Below are positions 54,407 to 63,736 of a DNA stretch of 64,000 bases, one piece after another. The translations under genes and the position numbers were made by a program. Origin of the DNA: an uncultured Alphaproteobacteria bacterium (GTDB lineage: Bacteria > Pseudomonadota > Alphaproteobacteria > HIMB59); the NCBI GenBank assembly GCA_902575065.1, contig CACGPU010000001.1:62001-126000 (forward strand), given 5' to 3'. Under the pieces are notes generated by a model that searched no databases, had not been told where the DNA came from, and saw only the letters and a program-made list of their open reading frames with translations. Position 1 is the first letter of the stretch; the number at the start of each line of letters is the position of its first letter.

Positions 54407-54435
54407 TTTAGCCCCACCAATACGATGGGGCTAAA
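54407..54435. terminator. bidirectional rho-independent terminator
   Basis: TTTAGCCCCA (54407-54416) pairs with TGGGGCTAAA (54426-54435) around a nine-base loop. The stem has flanking A and T runs on both sides and lies between the convergent livM and binding-protein genes, so it can stop both transcripts. Confidence 0.88.
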
Positions 54436-54444
54436 TTTAGAATG

Positions 54445-55620
54445 TTATCTTTGAGCAACGTCGGTAAACTTACCGCCTTCAATTCCTTTTTCAAGGAATG
54501 CTCCAAATGCTTCACCAACTTCTGTGAAGTTAACATCTGTTGCTCCATCATAGTCAACCGCAAATCCTGCACATGCTAGATCAAGACCTTTTTTTAGCTC
54601 TCCAGCATAAATTTTTGTACCAGGACCATTAGCAACACTCATAATATTTGCAGCAACAGTTGCACTGTCATCTGATCCACCTTTACACATTGCAAGCATA
54701 ATTAAAGCAGCTGCATCATATGACTCACCAACATAAACAGATGGGTCAACACCATTAGCTTCAGCGTATGCTTTAAACTTCATTGCTCCAGCACCTAGTG
54801 ATCCAGGCATCGAACCGAAAGAACCATCTAAGTCAGAACCAAAAGTATCAGTCAATGAGTCACCAATCATTCCATCTGAGAGAACAAAAGTATCAAATGC
54901 TCCAGTGTCTAATGAACCTTGAATTATTTGGTTTCCACCTTGATCAAGGTAGCCAATTACGACTAAAGCGTCACCACCAGCAGATGAAAGAACACCTACT
55001 TCAGCACTATAGTCAGCTTTATCACCTTCGTGAGCTGTTTTAGCAGTAACTTCAATGCCTCTAGCAATAGCGGCTGCTTCATAAACATCAGCTAAACCAA
55101 CACCATAATCTGTGTTAACGTAAGTTATTGCAACACTTGAGATACCTCTGTCACTTGTAATATCTGCTAATACTTCTCCACCTCTAGCATCAGAAGGAGC
55201 AGTTCTAAAAAATAAACCGTCATCTTCTGCAGTAGTTAAAGCAGGTGATGTCGCAGATGGTGAAATCATAGGTACACCATTTGGAACAGCAACATTAGAG
55301 AGTACTGCGCCTGTAACACCAGAACAATCTGCACCCATGATGGCTGTTACACCCTGAGATATTAAAAATTCAGCCGCAGATGCTGCTGCTGCTGAGTCAA
55401 TACATGTAGAGTCAGCTCTAATTGAACTAACAGTAGAACCACCTAACAATGAACCAGAGTCAGAGGCTTCATTAAAAGCTAATTCAGCTCCCGCAGCCAT
55501 TCCTGGAGTTAATGATTCAATAGGTCCTGTGAAACCTAAAATAATGCCAACTTTAACCTCTTTAGCATATGAAGAGCTAAACATAAATAAAGCAAGCAGA
55601 GTAGTAATGAACTTAATCAT
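54445..55620 (-). CDS. periplasmic binding protein of amino-acid/amide ABC transporter
   Basis: 391 residues with a signal peptide (MIKFITTLLALFMFSSSYA) and a Peripla_BP_6 fold: VGIILGFTGPIESLTPGMAA, the substrate loop MISPSATSPALT, VAITYVNTDYGVG and YVGESYDAA. It binds the ligand for the LivGFHM system encoded convergently next door. Putting the binding protein on the opposite strand with its own promoter lets it be made in excess. The ligand is unknown. The A/S-rich, less AT-rich composition fits a very highly expressed protein. Confidence 0.9.
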   Translation of the reverse strand: MIKFITTLLALFMFSSSYAKEVKVGIILGFTGPIESLTPGMAAGAELAFNEASDSGSLLGGSTVSSIRADSTCIDSAAAASAAEFLISQGVTAIMGADCSGVTGAVLSNVAVPNGVPMISPSATSPALTTAEDDGLFFRTAPSDARGGEVLADITSDRGISSVAITYVNTDYGVGLADVYEAAAIARGIEVTAKTAHEGDKADYSAEVGVLSSAGGDALVVIGYLDQGGNQIIQGSLDTGAFDTFVLSDGMIGDSLTDTFGSDLDGSFGSMPGSLGAGAMKFKAYAEANGVDPSVYVGESYDAAALIMLAMCKGGSDDSATVAANIMSVANGPGTKIYAGELKKGLDLACAGFAVDYDGATDVNFTEVGEAFGAFLEKGIEGGKFTDVAQR

Positions 55621-55691
55621 TTTTTCCCCCTTATTAATTAATATTAAGAGCTGATAATAGTATTATATTTGAAAAATTGAATATTTAATTA

Positions 55692-56000
55692 TTAGTGAGT
55701 CCAAGAAGTTTTTCTTGTGTTTGAGAAATTACTCGCATAACTCTTGGGTTTTACTGATTTAAAGGTTTGATCAACAACTCTGTATTGATATGAGTTCTTT
55801 TGACACCATGAAATAGCGTCATCTAAGCTGTCAAAGTTTAATTTTAATTGTTTAGTTGTGTTTTTTGAGCTATTCCAGCCCATTAACACATCTTTTTGAA
55901 GGCTAGGATCAAACTCAAACTCGATTATCCACATCTTAGTTTTCTTTAAGCCTGATTGCATATTAGTTTTTGAAGGACGCTTAATTGTTACTTTTTTCAT
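55692..56000 (-). CDS. NDUFS4-like complex I accessory protein
   Basis: 102 residues matching the ETC complex I subunit (NDUFS4, 18 kDa) family: WIIEFEFDPSLQKDVLMGWN, SLDDAISWCQKNSYQYRV and the terminal KPKSYASNF and WTH. In alphaproteobacteria and mitochondria this protein binds NADH dehydrogenase I at the N module. No other nuo gene is in the window, which is usual for this family. A tRNA-Pro lies directly upstream. Confidence 0.85.
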   Translation of the reverse strand: MKKVTIKRPSKTNMQSGLKKTKMWIIEFEFDPSLQKDVLMGWNSSKNTTKQLKLNFDSLDDAISWCQKNSYQYRVVDQTFKSVKPKSYASNFSNTRKTSWTH

Positions 56001-56006
56001 TTTTTT

Positions 56007-56083
<77 letters not shown>

Positions 56084-56135
56084 AGTATTGAATATATATA
56101 CTTTTGTCATATAAATAGTCAAACAGTTAAATCTC

Positions 56136-56711
56136 ATGCAAAATGTAACTAAAATAAAAAAATTACTTATATCAAACAACTTCTTCAAGTTTTGGAAATA
56201 TCAATTTTTAGTTCGTAGCTATAACAAGAAAATAAAACCTTATAAGATTTTTAGAGAAATATTAAATGTTGGAGATGTAGTTTTTGCTCTTTGTTTTAGT
56301 CCTGAGGAGAAAAAGTTTTATTTAATCAAGCAATTCAGACCATTTTACTTTGTTAGAAATAAAACATTAAAATATGAAATTGTTGGAGGATTAGTAGATA
56401 AAGGTGAGTCTCTTATTACTGCTTTAAAAAGAGAAATCAAAGAAGAAATAGGAGTAAAAACAAATAAAATTGTGAAATTAACTACATACTGCCCAGTACC
56501 AGGCTACTCCGATGAAATAGTTCATGTTTATTATGCAGAGGTTGAAAAAATTAAGCTAAAAACTCTTTATAATAGAAATGAGAGTGAAGAAATTAAAATT
56601 TTTAAATTAAGTCTAAATGAATTAAAAAAAATAAATGAAAGTAAATCAATACAAAACGTTCTAACAAAAATTTCTATTTATGAGTATTTTAAAAAATTTA
56701 AAAAGAGTTAA
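56136..56711 (+). CDS. Nudix hydrolase (ADP-ribose pyrophosphatase type)
   Basis: 191 residues. The Nudix box GGLVDKGESLITALKREIKE followed by EIG is complete (GX5EX7REUXEEXGU), with the conserved acids for metal. FLIKQFRPFYFVRN before it and TTYCPVPGYSDEIVHVYYAE after it fit ADP-sugar diphosphatases of the NudF type. It probably cleaves ADP-ribose or an ADP-sugar. It converges on serA and overlaps its end by 14 bp. Confidence 0.85.
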   Translation: MQNVTKIKKLLISNNFFKFWKYQFLVRSYNKKIKPYKIFREILNVGDVVFALCFSPEEKKFYLIKQFRPFYFVRNKTLKYEIVGGLVDKGESLITALKREIKEEIGVKTNKIVKLTTYCPVPGYSDEIVHVYYAEVEKIKLKTLYNRNESEEIKIFKLSLNELKKINESKSIQNVLTKISIYEYFKKFKKS

Positions 56712-57639
56712 CGTTATTAACAATCTTATTTTCTTTTAAAAAATCAGCAACTTGATTTGCTACGTCAATTGCCACATTAGATTGAGCCTCTTTTGAGGAA
56801 GCTCCTAAGTGAGGTGTTAGAAGTAAATTTTTAGTTCCAAACATTATATTATCTGTTGCAGGCTCATTTTCATAAACATCAATTGCAGCACCTGCAATAA
56901 TTTCATTATTGAGTGCATCTTTTAAATCAGACTCATTAATAAGACCGCCCCTAGCACAATTTATAATCACTGATGTGGGTTTCATTGTTGATATTGTTTC
57001 TTTGTTAATCATATACTTTGTTTCATCATTCAATTTTGTATGGAGAGTAATAATATCAGCTTCCTTAATTAAATCTTCTGTCGAGACCTTTTTAACATTA
57101 AATTTCGATAAATCATCATCGCTTGCTGATTTAGAATTAGTAATAATTTTCATTCCAATTGTTGAGCATATTTCAGCAACTCTTTGACCTATGTTGCCAT
57201 AGCCCACTATTCCAAGCACTTTTCCTTTTAGCTCAGTACCAAGAAACTTAGGTTTTTCCCATTTTCCTTGATGAGTTGAGTCATTAGCTAGATGAATCTT
57301 TCTCATAATTGAAAACATTAAACCGACGCTTAACTCAGCTGTTGCCTCTAAATTTCCTAGAGGTGTATTCATCACTAGAATTCGATTTTTTGTTGCTTGA
57401 TCTAGGTCAACATTATCGACACCAACTCCTGCTCTACCAATAACTTTAAGGTTCTTACAGTCAGCGAGTATATCTGAGGTTAATTTAGTTGCAGATCTGA
57501 TTAAAATGCCATCATATTGATCAATCACACCTTTAAGTTCCTCAGGAGACAACCCAGTTTTGATATCATAATCAATCTGTTTTGACTTTAAGACATCTTC
57601 TACCTTATCGCTCATTTTATCAGAAATTAAAATCTTCAT
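56698..57639 (-). CDS. serA: D-3-phosphoglycerate dehydrogenase, short form
   Basis: 313 residues, D-2-hydroxyacid dehydrogenase. The NAD loop is GIVGYGNIGQRVAEICSTIG; the catalytic Arg, Glu and His lie in NCARGG, VYENEP and TPHLGASS. There is no C-terminal ACT/regulatory domain, so it may lack serine feedback. The overlap of start with the serC stop (TAATG) and the serC partner support a serine-pathway role rather than a general hydroxyacid reductase. Confidence 0.9.
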   Translation of the reverse strand: MKILISDKMSDKVEDVLKSKQIDYDIKTGLSPEELKGVIDQYDGILIRSATKLTSDILADCKNLKVIGRAGVGVDNVDLDQATKNRILVMNTPLGNLEATAELSVGLMFSIMRKIHLANDSTHQGKWEKPKFLGTELKGKVLGIVGYGNIGQRVAEICSTIGMKIITNSKSASDDDLSKFNVKKVSTEDLIKEADIITLHTKLNDETKYMINKETISTMKPTSVIINCARGGLINESDLKDALNNEIIAGAAIDVYENEPATDNIMFGTKNLLLTPHLGASSKEAQSNVAIDVANQVADFLKENKIVNNVNSF

Positions 57640-58799
57640 TATTTATACCTTCCCATTGTTTCAAAAAAAGACCATTCAATCCATGGTAAAACTTTTTCTA
57701 TGTCAGAGGCTTCAACAGTTGCACCTCCCCAAATTCTAATGCCTGCTGGTGCATCTTTATATGCATTAATATCGTACCCAGCATCCTCTTTCTCTAATGT
57801 AGAGCATATTTCTTTCACAAGTTTTTTTTGATTATCACTATCTAAAGCTACAAAGTCAGGATGTGTAAACTTAAAACATATACTTGTTGAAGAATATGTA
57901 TTTGGGTCAACAGCTAAAAACTCTACCCAATCTCTCTGATCAATCCAGTCCTTAATAACTTGAAGATTTTTTTTTGATCTAGATATTAATTCTTTTTGCC
58001 CACCTATTTCAATACACCAATTCAATGCATCCAATGCATCTTCTGCAGCTAGCAAGGAGGGAGTATTTATAGTAGCTCCTTCAAAAATTTCTTTTGAAAA
58101 CTTCTTGTTTTTAGCTAATTGAAAAATTTTAGGCATTGGCCAAGATGGCTCGTAAGTTTCAAGTCTTTCAACTGCTCTTGGTGATAGAGCAATCATACCG
58201 TGTGCAGCCTCTCCTCCCAAAACTTTTTGCCATGACCAGGTAACAACATCTAATTTTTTAAAATCCATATCCATAGCAAAAACTGCTGAAGTGGCATCAC
58301 AAATAGATAAACCTAATCTATTTTCTGGTATCCAATCTGCATTGGGAATGCATACACCTGAAGTAGTGCCATTCCATGTAAAAACAACATCATTATCAAA
58401 ATTTACTTTTGATAAATCAGGGAGTTCTCCATAATTATCAGTTTTATGAACTGTTACATTCTCTAATTTTAATTGCTTTGTAATATCCTTTACCCAAGTT
58501 AATCCAAAAGTTTCCCAACCACATACTTCTACATCTTTTAAGCCTAGAAGGCTCCACATAGCCATTTCAATCGCACCAGTATCAGAGGCAGGGACGATAC
58601 CTACTAAATAATCATCTGGTAACTCTAAAACTTGCTTCGATTTAACAATTACTTCATTGAGTTTTGCCTTACCGCTTTTTGCTCTATGCGATCTACCTAA
58701 AACGGCATCATTCAAAGCCTCTAATTTCCATCCAGGTCTTTTAGAACATGGTCCTGATGAAAAGAATGGATGATTTGGTTTAATGGTAGGTTTTTGCAT
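57639..58799 (-). CDS. serC: phosphoserine aminotransferase
   Basis: 386 residues, alphaproteobacterial type of SerC. It begins with [16 protein letters not shown], then [17 protein letters not shown], the aspartate in [15 protein letters not shown] and the PLP lysine in [14 protein letters not shown]. It converts 3-phosphohydroxypyruvate and glutamate to phosphoserine. It lies between the DUF1015 gene (29 bp upstream) and serA, forming one operon. Confidence 0.94.
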   Translation of the reverse strand: MQKPTIKPNHPFFSSGPCSKRPGWKLEALNDAVLGRSHRAKSGKAKLNEVIVKSKQVLELPDDYLVGIVPASDTGAIEMAMWSLLGLKDVEVCGWETFGLTWVKDITKQLKLENVTVHKTDNYGELPDLSKVNFDNDVVFTWNGTTSGVCIPNADWIPENRLGLSICDATSAVFAMDMDFKKLDVVTWSWQKVLGGEAAHGMIALSPRAVERLETYEPSWPMPKIFQLAKNKKFSKEIFEGATINTPSLLAAEDALDALNWCIEIGGQKELISRSKKNLQVIKDWIDQRDWVEFLAVDPNTYSSTSICFKFTHPDFVALDSDNQKKLVKEICSTLEKEDAGYDINAYKDAPAGIRIWGGATVEASDIEKVLPWIEWSFFETMGRYK

Positions 58800-58828
58800 A
58801 ATTAATATTTCTCCTTAGCGTTTGTGAA

Positions 58829-59971
58829 CTATTCAATAATTTTGTAAAAAAATAAACCATCTAATGGTTTGGGTTCAAACCAGGTAGCTTTGGGTGGCAT
58901 AAATTTTAAATTTTTAGAGTATTCTATTACTAAATCCATACTAACTGGTCTCATTAAAGTCGATAAATCTGTTATACCCGTATCAACTTGATTAATCAAA
59001 TAATCAGTACCTAATGAGGGTGGGACGAATTCGACCCTTTGATCAGTAGTCTCGTCCTGAATATTCAATATTTCTTTCAAGACAAACTCACCAAAATCAA
59101 TACAGTCAGCGCCATTTGTGGAGAAGTCGTTTTTCAAATCTATTTTTAAAAATTTACCCTGATAGTAGATTACAAAAAAGCGGTCTATCTTCTCATGATA
59201 TTTTAGCTCTTCAACATGGAAATATTTTTTTAAATCAGATACAAACGAATCTTTAGTGTAGGCTTCTGGAAATTTAACACTTCTGTTGTATGCTAAGTTT
59301 AAACATTTTGATTTTGGAAAAACAATAGATAAAAATTTAGTATCTTTATTGACGTCTAATTGAGCAAAGCCCTCTATTCTATGATGGCCATCTGCCACAA
59401 AAAGTTCCTTAAAATTAATACCAGTGAAATCAGTGTTAGTTTTATATATTGAATGAGTGTACTTGCCAGATTTAAACTTTATAAGTGGTTTTTTGTCATG
59501 ATGAATATCAAGGTTTAAATCTATATTTTCATCATCGTAAAAAAGATAAATAGGAGATAATTGAAATTTTACTTTAGATAATTGATCAGCTCTTTCTTTG
59601 CCTTTACTCACTAAAATTTTTTCATGGGGCTTTATATTTCTATTTATGTAGTCTTGTATATTTAGCAGAGAGATTAACCCTGTTTGCGAATGACCGTCAG
59701 AGTCTATTCTATATAAAAAATATTCATTTTCAGACTTATAAATAATTTTTTCATCTATAAGTCTTTGGTAATATTTTTTTGATAAATCAAAAAATTCATT
59801 ATCAGAGAGTTTCTTATTAAAATAAATATCTGGCCTTAGAATTTGTAAAAGATTGAGCTTATGGATTTGATCAGAGCTAAAATTATAGTCAATGATATCT
59901 GTGCTAGGTGAAATAATTGATTGTAGATATTTATTGTTAAGTACATAAGTATTTGGTAATAATGGCTTCAT
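58829..59971 (-). CDS. DUF1015 family protein
   Basis: 380 residues of the DUF1015 family: the start LLPNTYVLNNKYLQSIISPS, YFLYRIDSDGHSQTGLISLL, the hallmark FVADGHHRIEGF and the end FYKIIE. The DGHHR motif suggests a nuclease- or phosphatase-like metal site, but the family function is not established. Its association with serA-serC in one operon is common in bacteria, and hints at a link with serine or phosphorylated intermediates. Confidence 0.85.
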   Translation of the reverse strand: MKPLLPNTYVLNNKYLQSIISPSTDIIDYNFSSDQIHKLNLLQILRPDIYFNKKLSDNEFFDLSKKYYQRLIDEKIIYKSENEYFLYRIDSDGHSQTGLISLLNIQDYINRNIKPHEKILVSKGKERADQLSKVKFQLSPIYLFYDDENIDLNLDIHHDKKPLIKFKSGKYTHSIYKTNTDFTGINFKELFVADGHHRIEGFAQLDVNKDTKFLSIVFPKSKCLNLAYNRSVKFPEAYTKDSFVSDLKKYFHVEELKYHEKIDRFFVIYYQGKFLKIDLKNDFSTNGADCIDFGEFVLKEILNIQDETTDQRVEFVPPSLGTDYLINQVDTGITDLSTLMRPVSMDLVIEYSKNLKFMPPKATWFEPKPLDGLFFYKIIE

Positions 59972-59973
59972 TT

Positions 59974-60063
59974 ATGAACAGAAACAAAGCACCGTATTAT
60001 TTTGCTTTAGTAGTAGCTTTGATTTTCTTTTTTTATGGAATATTTTCAGTTTTAATTCACTAA
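59974..60063 (+). CDS. putative 29-residue single-span membrane peptide
   Basis: MNRNKAPYYFALVVALIFFF and onward (ATG at 59974; an ATG at 59962 overlaps the divergent DUF1015 gene). A basic start, one long hydrophobic segment and a short tail make it look like a genuine small membrane protein. No ribosome-binding site is obvious, and the ORF end overlaps the end of the convergent gene at 60060, so I give it modest weight. Confidence 0.35.
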   Translation: MNRNKAPYYFALVVALIFFFYGIFSVLIH

Positions 60064-60362
60064 TCTTCTTTGTTTGTTGAATTTGGAAGACTTTTTTCCT
60101 CATACCAAATTGATTTATCTGGAATATTGCCATCCCATAAGTAACTCTCATAATCAAATTTTGGCATACCTTTATCTGATCTTTCGTAATAAAGTCCAAA
60201 CTCTCTGCAATATTCTGATAATTGATCTGCCTCAATCTCTAATATATTTAGTTTTTCCCATTTTTTTGAGGATGCAACCCATTTGAAACCTTTAGATTTT
60301 AACCAATCCTTGTGATAATAAGTTTCAGAACCTGATACTGCGAATGTAATATTTTCACTCAT
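60060..60362 (-). CDS. small protein with DUF5710-like fold
   Basis: 100 residues from the ATG at 60362, eight bases inside the preceding gene; a longer frame to 60419 is rejected. The first part reads ETYYHKDWLKSKGFKWVASS with KKWEK, close to the short helical domain of DUF5710 proteins that recognise nucleic acid or help bind protein partners (pattern KxxLKxxGxxWxxxxKxW). Three further tryptophans follow. Function unknown. It is the last gene of a two-gene run. Confidence 0.55.
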   Translation of the reverse strand: MSENITFAVSGSETYYHKDWLKSKGFKWVASSKKWEKLNILEIEADQLSEYCREFGLYYERSDKGMPKFDYESYLWDGNIPDKSIWYEEKSLPNSTNKED

Positions 60363-61182
60363 AAAGAACCTCTTGAAATAATTTGTACGGATAATATGTA
60401 AAAATAGATAAATTTTCAAAAGAATTTTTTGAATTTACAAAAGAATTTAGATCTTTGAGGTTATATATCAGCATATTGGGCATAAAATCCTTTTGTTTAT
60501 CTAAATTGCTTAAATTATTATCTGAAATACTAGTTAGAGTAACGTTAATTTTTAAATTACCATTAATCTCGATACTGCACTTAAAGTTAGTTAATTTTTC
60601 AGTAATCTTATCAAGAATTTTATCTTTTTTAAAAATTGATATTTTTTTTTCACGATATTGATAAATTAAGTAAAAAAGCTCTGGGCATAATTCAAACAAA
60701 ATATCTTTTTTATATAAACTATTCTCAGATTTATTAGGATCTTTAAAAATTTTTGTGTAATTAATAACGTTTTGTTTTAATGAATCCTCGTATAGTTTTT
60801 TTATATTTGTTTCGTCAATTAAAAAAAGGTTATTAATTAATTTTGAGTTGATCAATTTATTATAATATTTTAAGTCATTTGAATTACTTACAATTGGATA
60901 ATCAGTTATAACTTTAATATTATTTTTTAGACAAAGATAAATATATTCAAACTTTATGCCAGAAGGTAAAAAATTTAAAACGTAATCTACACCTTTGTCT
61001 CTAATAAGATCTTCATAAGCACCATAATATTTCTTAAAATAATGCTTCTCAGCAAATATCTGTGCTACCTCAATATTCCTTGAACTATTAGCATATAGAT
61101 TAAGTGTGCTTGATAGTTTATTTTTTTTTATAAAGTCAATTGATTTTTGGTCTGAACTTAATATAGCTAAATTGCTTTTCAT
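60355..61182 (-). CDS. GFO/IDH/MocA-like Rossmann protein (degenerate)
   Basis: About 275 residues from the ATG at 61182. The region SNLAILSSDQKSIDFIKKN, SSRNIEVAQIFAEKHYFKKY, VDYVLNFLPSGIKFEYIYLC and NIKVITDYPIV follows the NAD-binding half of the GFO/IDH/MocA family, but the first glycine loop is degraded (no GxGxxG) and the EKP motif of active enzymes reads TDYPI. The C-terminal half keeps the beta pattern only. It may be a nonenzymatic relative. A start at 61263 would overlap the divergent gene and is rejected. Confidence 0.55.
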   Translation of the reverse strand: MKSNLAILSSDQKSIDFIKKNKLSSTLNLYANSSRNIEVAQIFAEKHYFKKYYGAYEDLIRDKGVDYVLNFLPSGIKFEYIYLCLKNNIKVITDYPIVSNSNDLKYYNKLINSKLINNLFLIDETNIKKLYEDSLKQNVINYTKIFKDPNKSENSLYKKDILFELCPELFYLIYQYREKKISIFKKDKILDKITEKLTNFKCSIEINGNLKINVTLTSISDNNLSNLDKQKDFMPNMLIYNLKDLNSFVNSKNSFENLSIFTYYPYKLFQEVLYE

Positions 61183-61205
61183 TTTAATTTTATTATAATC
61201 CTTGA

Positions 61206-61631
61206 ATGAAACAGGTTTTTTTAAGCTATCACGATATACATACTGATTGTATAAAATTAGCAAAATTAATAAAAAAAAAATTTAAACCTAAAAAACTAAT
61301 TCTCATATCTAGGGGTGGCCTCATACCAGGATCTATTATTGCTAATTATTTAGGGATTCAGGATATTGATGTTATTGCTCTTAAAACTTACTCAGACAGG
61401 AGAAAAAATACTGATATCAAGATCTTTAAAAGAATTAAGTCTGAGAAAAAATTGGTTGTAATTGATGATTTAGTTGACAGCGGTGATACAGCAAAAATAG
61501 TCAAAGATATGATGCCAAATTCAAAGTTTGTTGTTTTGTATGCTAAGACTTCAGGAAAAAAACAAGCCGATCTTCATTTGTATGATTTTAAAGATAAAGA
61601 CTGGCTTGTTTTTCCTTGGGAACAGGATTAA
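61206..61631 (+). CDS. gpt: xanthine/guanine-type phosphoribosyltransferase
   Basis: 141 residues, type I PRTase. The PRPP loop is VVIDDLVDSGDTAKIV (the 13-residue acidic motif), and the RGGLIPGSIIANYLG segment and the terminal VFPWEQ resemble XGPRT (Gpt), which salvages xanthine and guanine. It converges on the nucleoside-type transporter binding protein gene, which supports a purine-salvage context. Confidence 0.83.
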   Translation: MKQVFLSYHDIHTDCIKLAKLIKKKFKPKKLILISRGGLIPGSIIANYLGIQDIDVIALKTYSDRRKNTDIKIFKRIKSEKKLVVIDDLVDSGDTAKIVKDMMPNSKFVVLYAKTSGKKQADLHLYDFKDKDWLVFPWEQD

Positions 61632-61645
61632 ATATTTATTTTATT

Positions 61646-62716
61646 CTATTGAGGCACCTCTCCATCTATACCTTGAACATAGAACATCATAGAGGCCAAC
61701 ATACCATCGTCAGCAACCTCGCCCTCTTTGACAACTAACTCACCAGCTTGATTATAAATAGGACCTTCGAATGAATGAAGGGTACCATTTTCAATTGCTG
61801 TTTCCATATTTTTTGCTTCCAAAATTAAGTCTAATGGTAAGAGTTTTGTGTTATAAGGTGACATTTCTACCATACCGTCCTTAAACCCATGCCATGTATC
61901 TTCGGAAGACCATGTGCCGTCAACTACCGCTTGCGCTTTTGCAGCATAGTAAGGTCCCCAGATATCCTCAATCGAAGTCATATGAGAATTTGGGCAAAAT
62001 GCCTCTTGATTTGAGGCTTGACCAAAAGCAAGCACCCCAGCTTTTTCGGCAGCTTGGCAGGGTGCATATGAGTCAGTATGTTGAACTATTATATCTGCAC
62101 CTTGGTTTATCAAAGTGTTAGCTGCATCAGCCTCTTTTCCAGGATCATACCAAGAATAATTCCAAATAATTTTAATTTTTACATCAGGATTGACTTTAGC
62201 GGCAGCTAAATAAAATGCATTTATTCCTCTTATAACCTCTGGTATAGGAAAAGAAACTATATATCCAATAGTATTAGTCTTAGTCATTTTACCAGCAATG
62301 TGTCCAATAATAGTTCTACCCTCGTAAAATCTTGCAGAATATGTTGAAACATTATCCATTCTCTTAAACCCAGTAGCGTGCTCAAATTTGACATCTGGAA
62401 ACTCTTTAGCTACCTCAAGAGTTTGATCCATGTAATTGAAAGACGTAGTGAAAATTAGATCATGACCTGATGCAGCTAGTTTTCTTATAGCTCGAACTGC
62501 ATCTGCATTTTCAGGAACATTTTCTATATAAGTTGTTGAAATTGAATCTCCTAGAGCATTTTCCATGTAAATTCTGCCTTGATCATGCATGTATGTCCAT
62601 CCGTGATCACCTGGAGGTCCAATATATATAAAGCCAATTTTCTTTTGATCAGCGTGAACTGCAGATACAGATATCACAGCTAAAAATGAGAGAATAGTAA
62701 GTATTTTTCTTAACAT
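61646..62716 (-). CDS. BMP-family ABC transporter substrate-binding lipoprotein-like protein
   Basis: 356 residues. Signal peptide MLRKILTILSFLAVISVSAVHA, then the BMP/PnrA pattern: KIGFIYIGPPGDHGWTYMHD, FTTSFNYMDQTLEVAKEFPD, NTIGYIVSFPIPEVIRGINA and PGKEADAANTLINQGADII. Members bind nucleosides or purines (PnrA) or similar. There is no Cys lipobox, so it is periplasmic. It is the last gene of a permease-permease-SBP set; the 150-bp gap upstream is large enough for its own promoter, and I see nothing else in it. Confidence 0.88.
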   Translation of the reverse strand: MLRKILTILSFLAVISVSAVHADQKKIGFIYIGPPGDHGWTYMHDQGRIYMENALGDSISTTYIENVPENADAVRAIRKLAASGHDLIFTTSFNYMDQTLEVAKEFPDVKFEHATGFKRMDNVSTYSARFYEGRTIIGHIAGKMTKTNTIGYIVSFPIPEVIRGINAFYLAAAKVNPDVKIKIIWNYSWYDPGKEADAANTLINQGADIIVQHTDSYAPCQAAEKAGVLAFGQASNQEAFCPNSHMTSIEDIWGPYYAAKAQAVVDGTWSSEDTWHGFKDGMVEMSPYNTKLLPLDLILEAKNMETAIENGTLHSFEGPIYNQAGELVVKEGEVADDGMLASMMFYVQGIDGEVPQ

Positions 62717-62866
62717 ATTTAAATCCTAACTTTTAAAAATTAATAAAATTTATTATAGAGCTAATTTCATTAATAAATAATGAATCTAGTTAATAATAAA
62801 TATGTGATTAATTTATAACAAAAAAGAAATGGATGTCCTTTATATGAAAAAAAATAAGTGGATAAC

Positions 62867-63736
62867 CTATTGATTTTTTGCAAAAGGTATATTTAAAGAT
62901 GATGGCGCACTAAGTTTAAGTCTAAGTTTGTTGGATGAAATAAAAACTAATACAATAATCGTTGCCAAATATGGCATCATGTTAAAAAATTGACCAGGTA
63001 ATTTAACACCTATGGCTTGTAAGTTCATTTGCATAATTGCAACGCCTCCAAAGATATAAGCACCAACTAATAGTCTCCAAGGCTTCCAAGTAGCAAAAAC
63101 AACTAAAGCAAGAGCTATCCAGCCCCTGCCAGCAGTCATACCCTCTTGCCACATTGGGGCATAACATATTGAAATATAGTAGCCTGCTAGAGAGCTCATA
63201 ACACCACCGAAAATAATAGTTAAATATCTTGTTTTTATAACATTATATCCCAAGGCGTATGCTGAGTTATGATTTTCACCAACAGCTCTGACTATTAGGC
63301 CAGTTTTTGTTTTTGATAAAAAATAAGCAACAAAAAAAACTAACAAAAAAGATATCACTATGAAATAGTATGGATTTAATCCATCTATGGGTGTTCCACC
63401 AAATTTTTTACCAAGCATTGCACTTAATCCAATACCAAAAATAGTTAATGCTAATCCAGTTGCTATTTGATTTGTCATAAGGTTTAAAACTAGAAAAGCA
63501 AATATTCCTGATAAAATTACTCCAGATATTATTGATAAAAATAAGGAGTAAAAATAATTACCAGTTATAACTAAAGTAATAAATCCTGTTACTGCTCCAA
63601 CTAACATCAACCCCTCTAATCCCAGATTGAGGACCCCACTTTTTTCAGTAACCAACTCGCCAATTCCAGCAAAAACAAGAGGCGTTGTCGATATTAAAAC
63701 TATATTTAAGATACCTATAATTAGCTCGATACTCAT
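62867..63736 (-). CDS. ABC transporter permease, BMP/nucleoside-type (second)
   Basis: 289 residues with about eight membrane segments. Permease-type motifs are GIGELVTEKSGVLNLGLEGL, LMLVGAVTGFI and LIVRAVGENHNSAYALGYN; the C-terminus reaches WKPWRLLVGAYIFGGVAIMQ. It matches the NupQ-like half of nucleoside importers. The stop of the preceding permease overlaps its start by 4 bp. Confidence 0.9.
   Translation of the reverse strand: MSIELIIGILNIVLISTTPLVFAGIGELVTEKSGVLNLGLEGLMLVGAVTGFITLVITGNYFYSLFLSIISGVILSGIFAFLVLNLMTNQIATGLALTIFGIGLSAMLGKKFGGTPIDGLNPYYFIVISFLLVFFVAYFLSKTKTGLIVRAVGENHNSAYALGYNVIKTRYLTIIFGGVMSSLAGYYISICYAPMWQEGMTAGRGWIALALVVFATWKPWRLLVGAYIFGGVAIMQMNLQAIGVKLPGQFFNMMPYLATIIVLVFISSNKLRLKLSAPSSLNIPFAKNQ

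Noticed and set aside
54783-55043. Plus-strand 86-codon ORF rich in Gln, Leu and His
   Set aside because: It is antisense to the binding-protein gene, whose regular codon pattern creates it.
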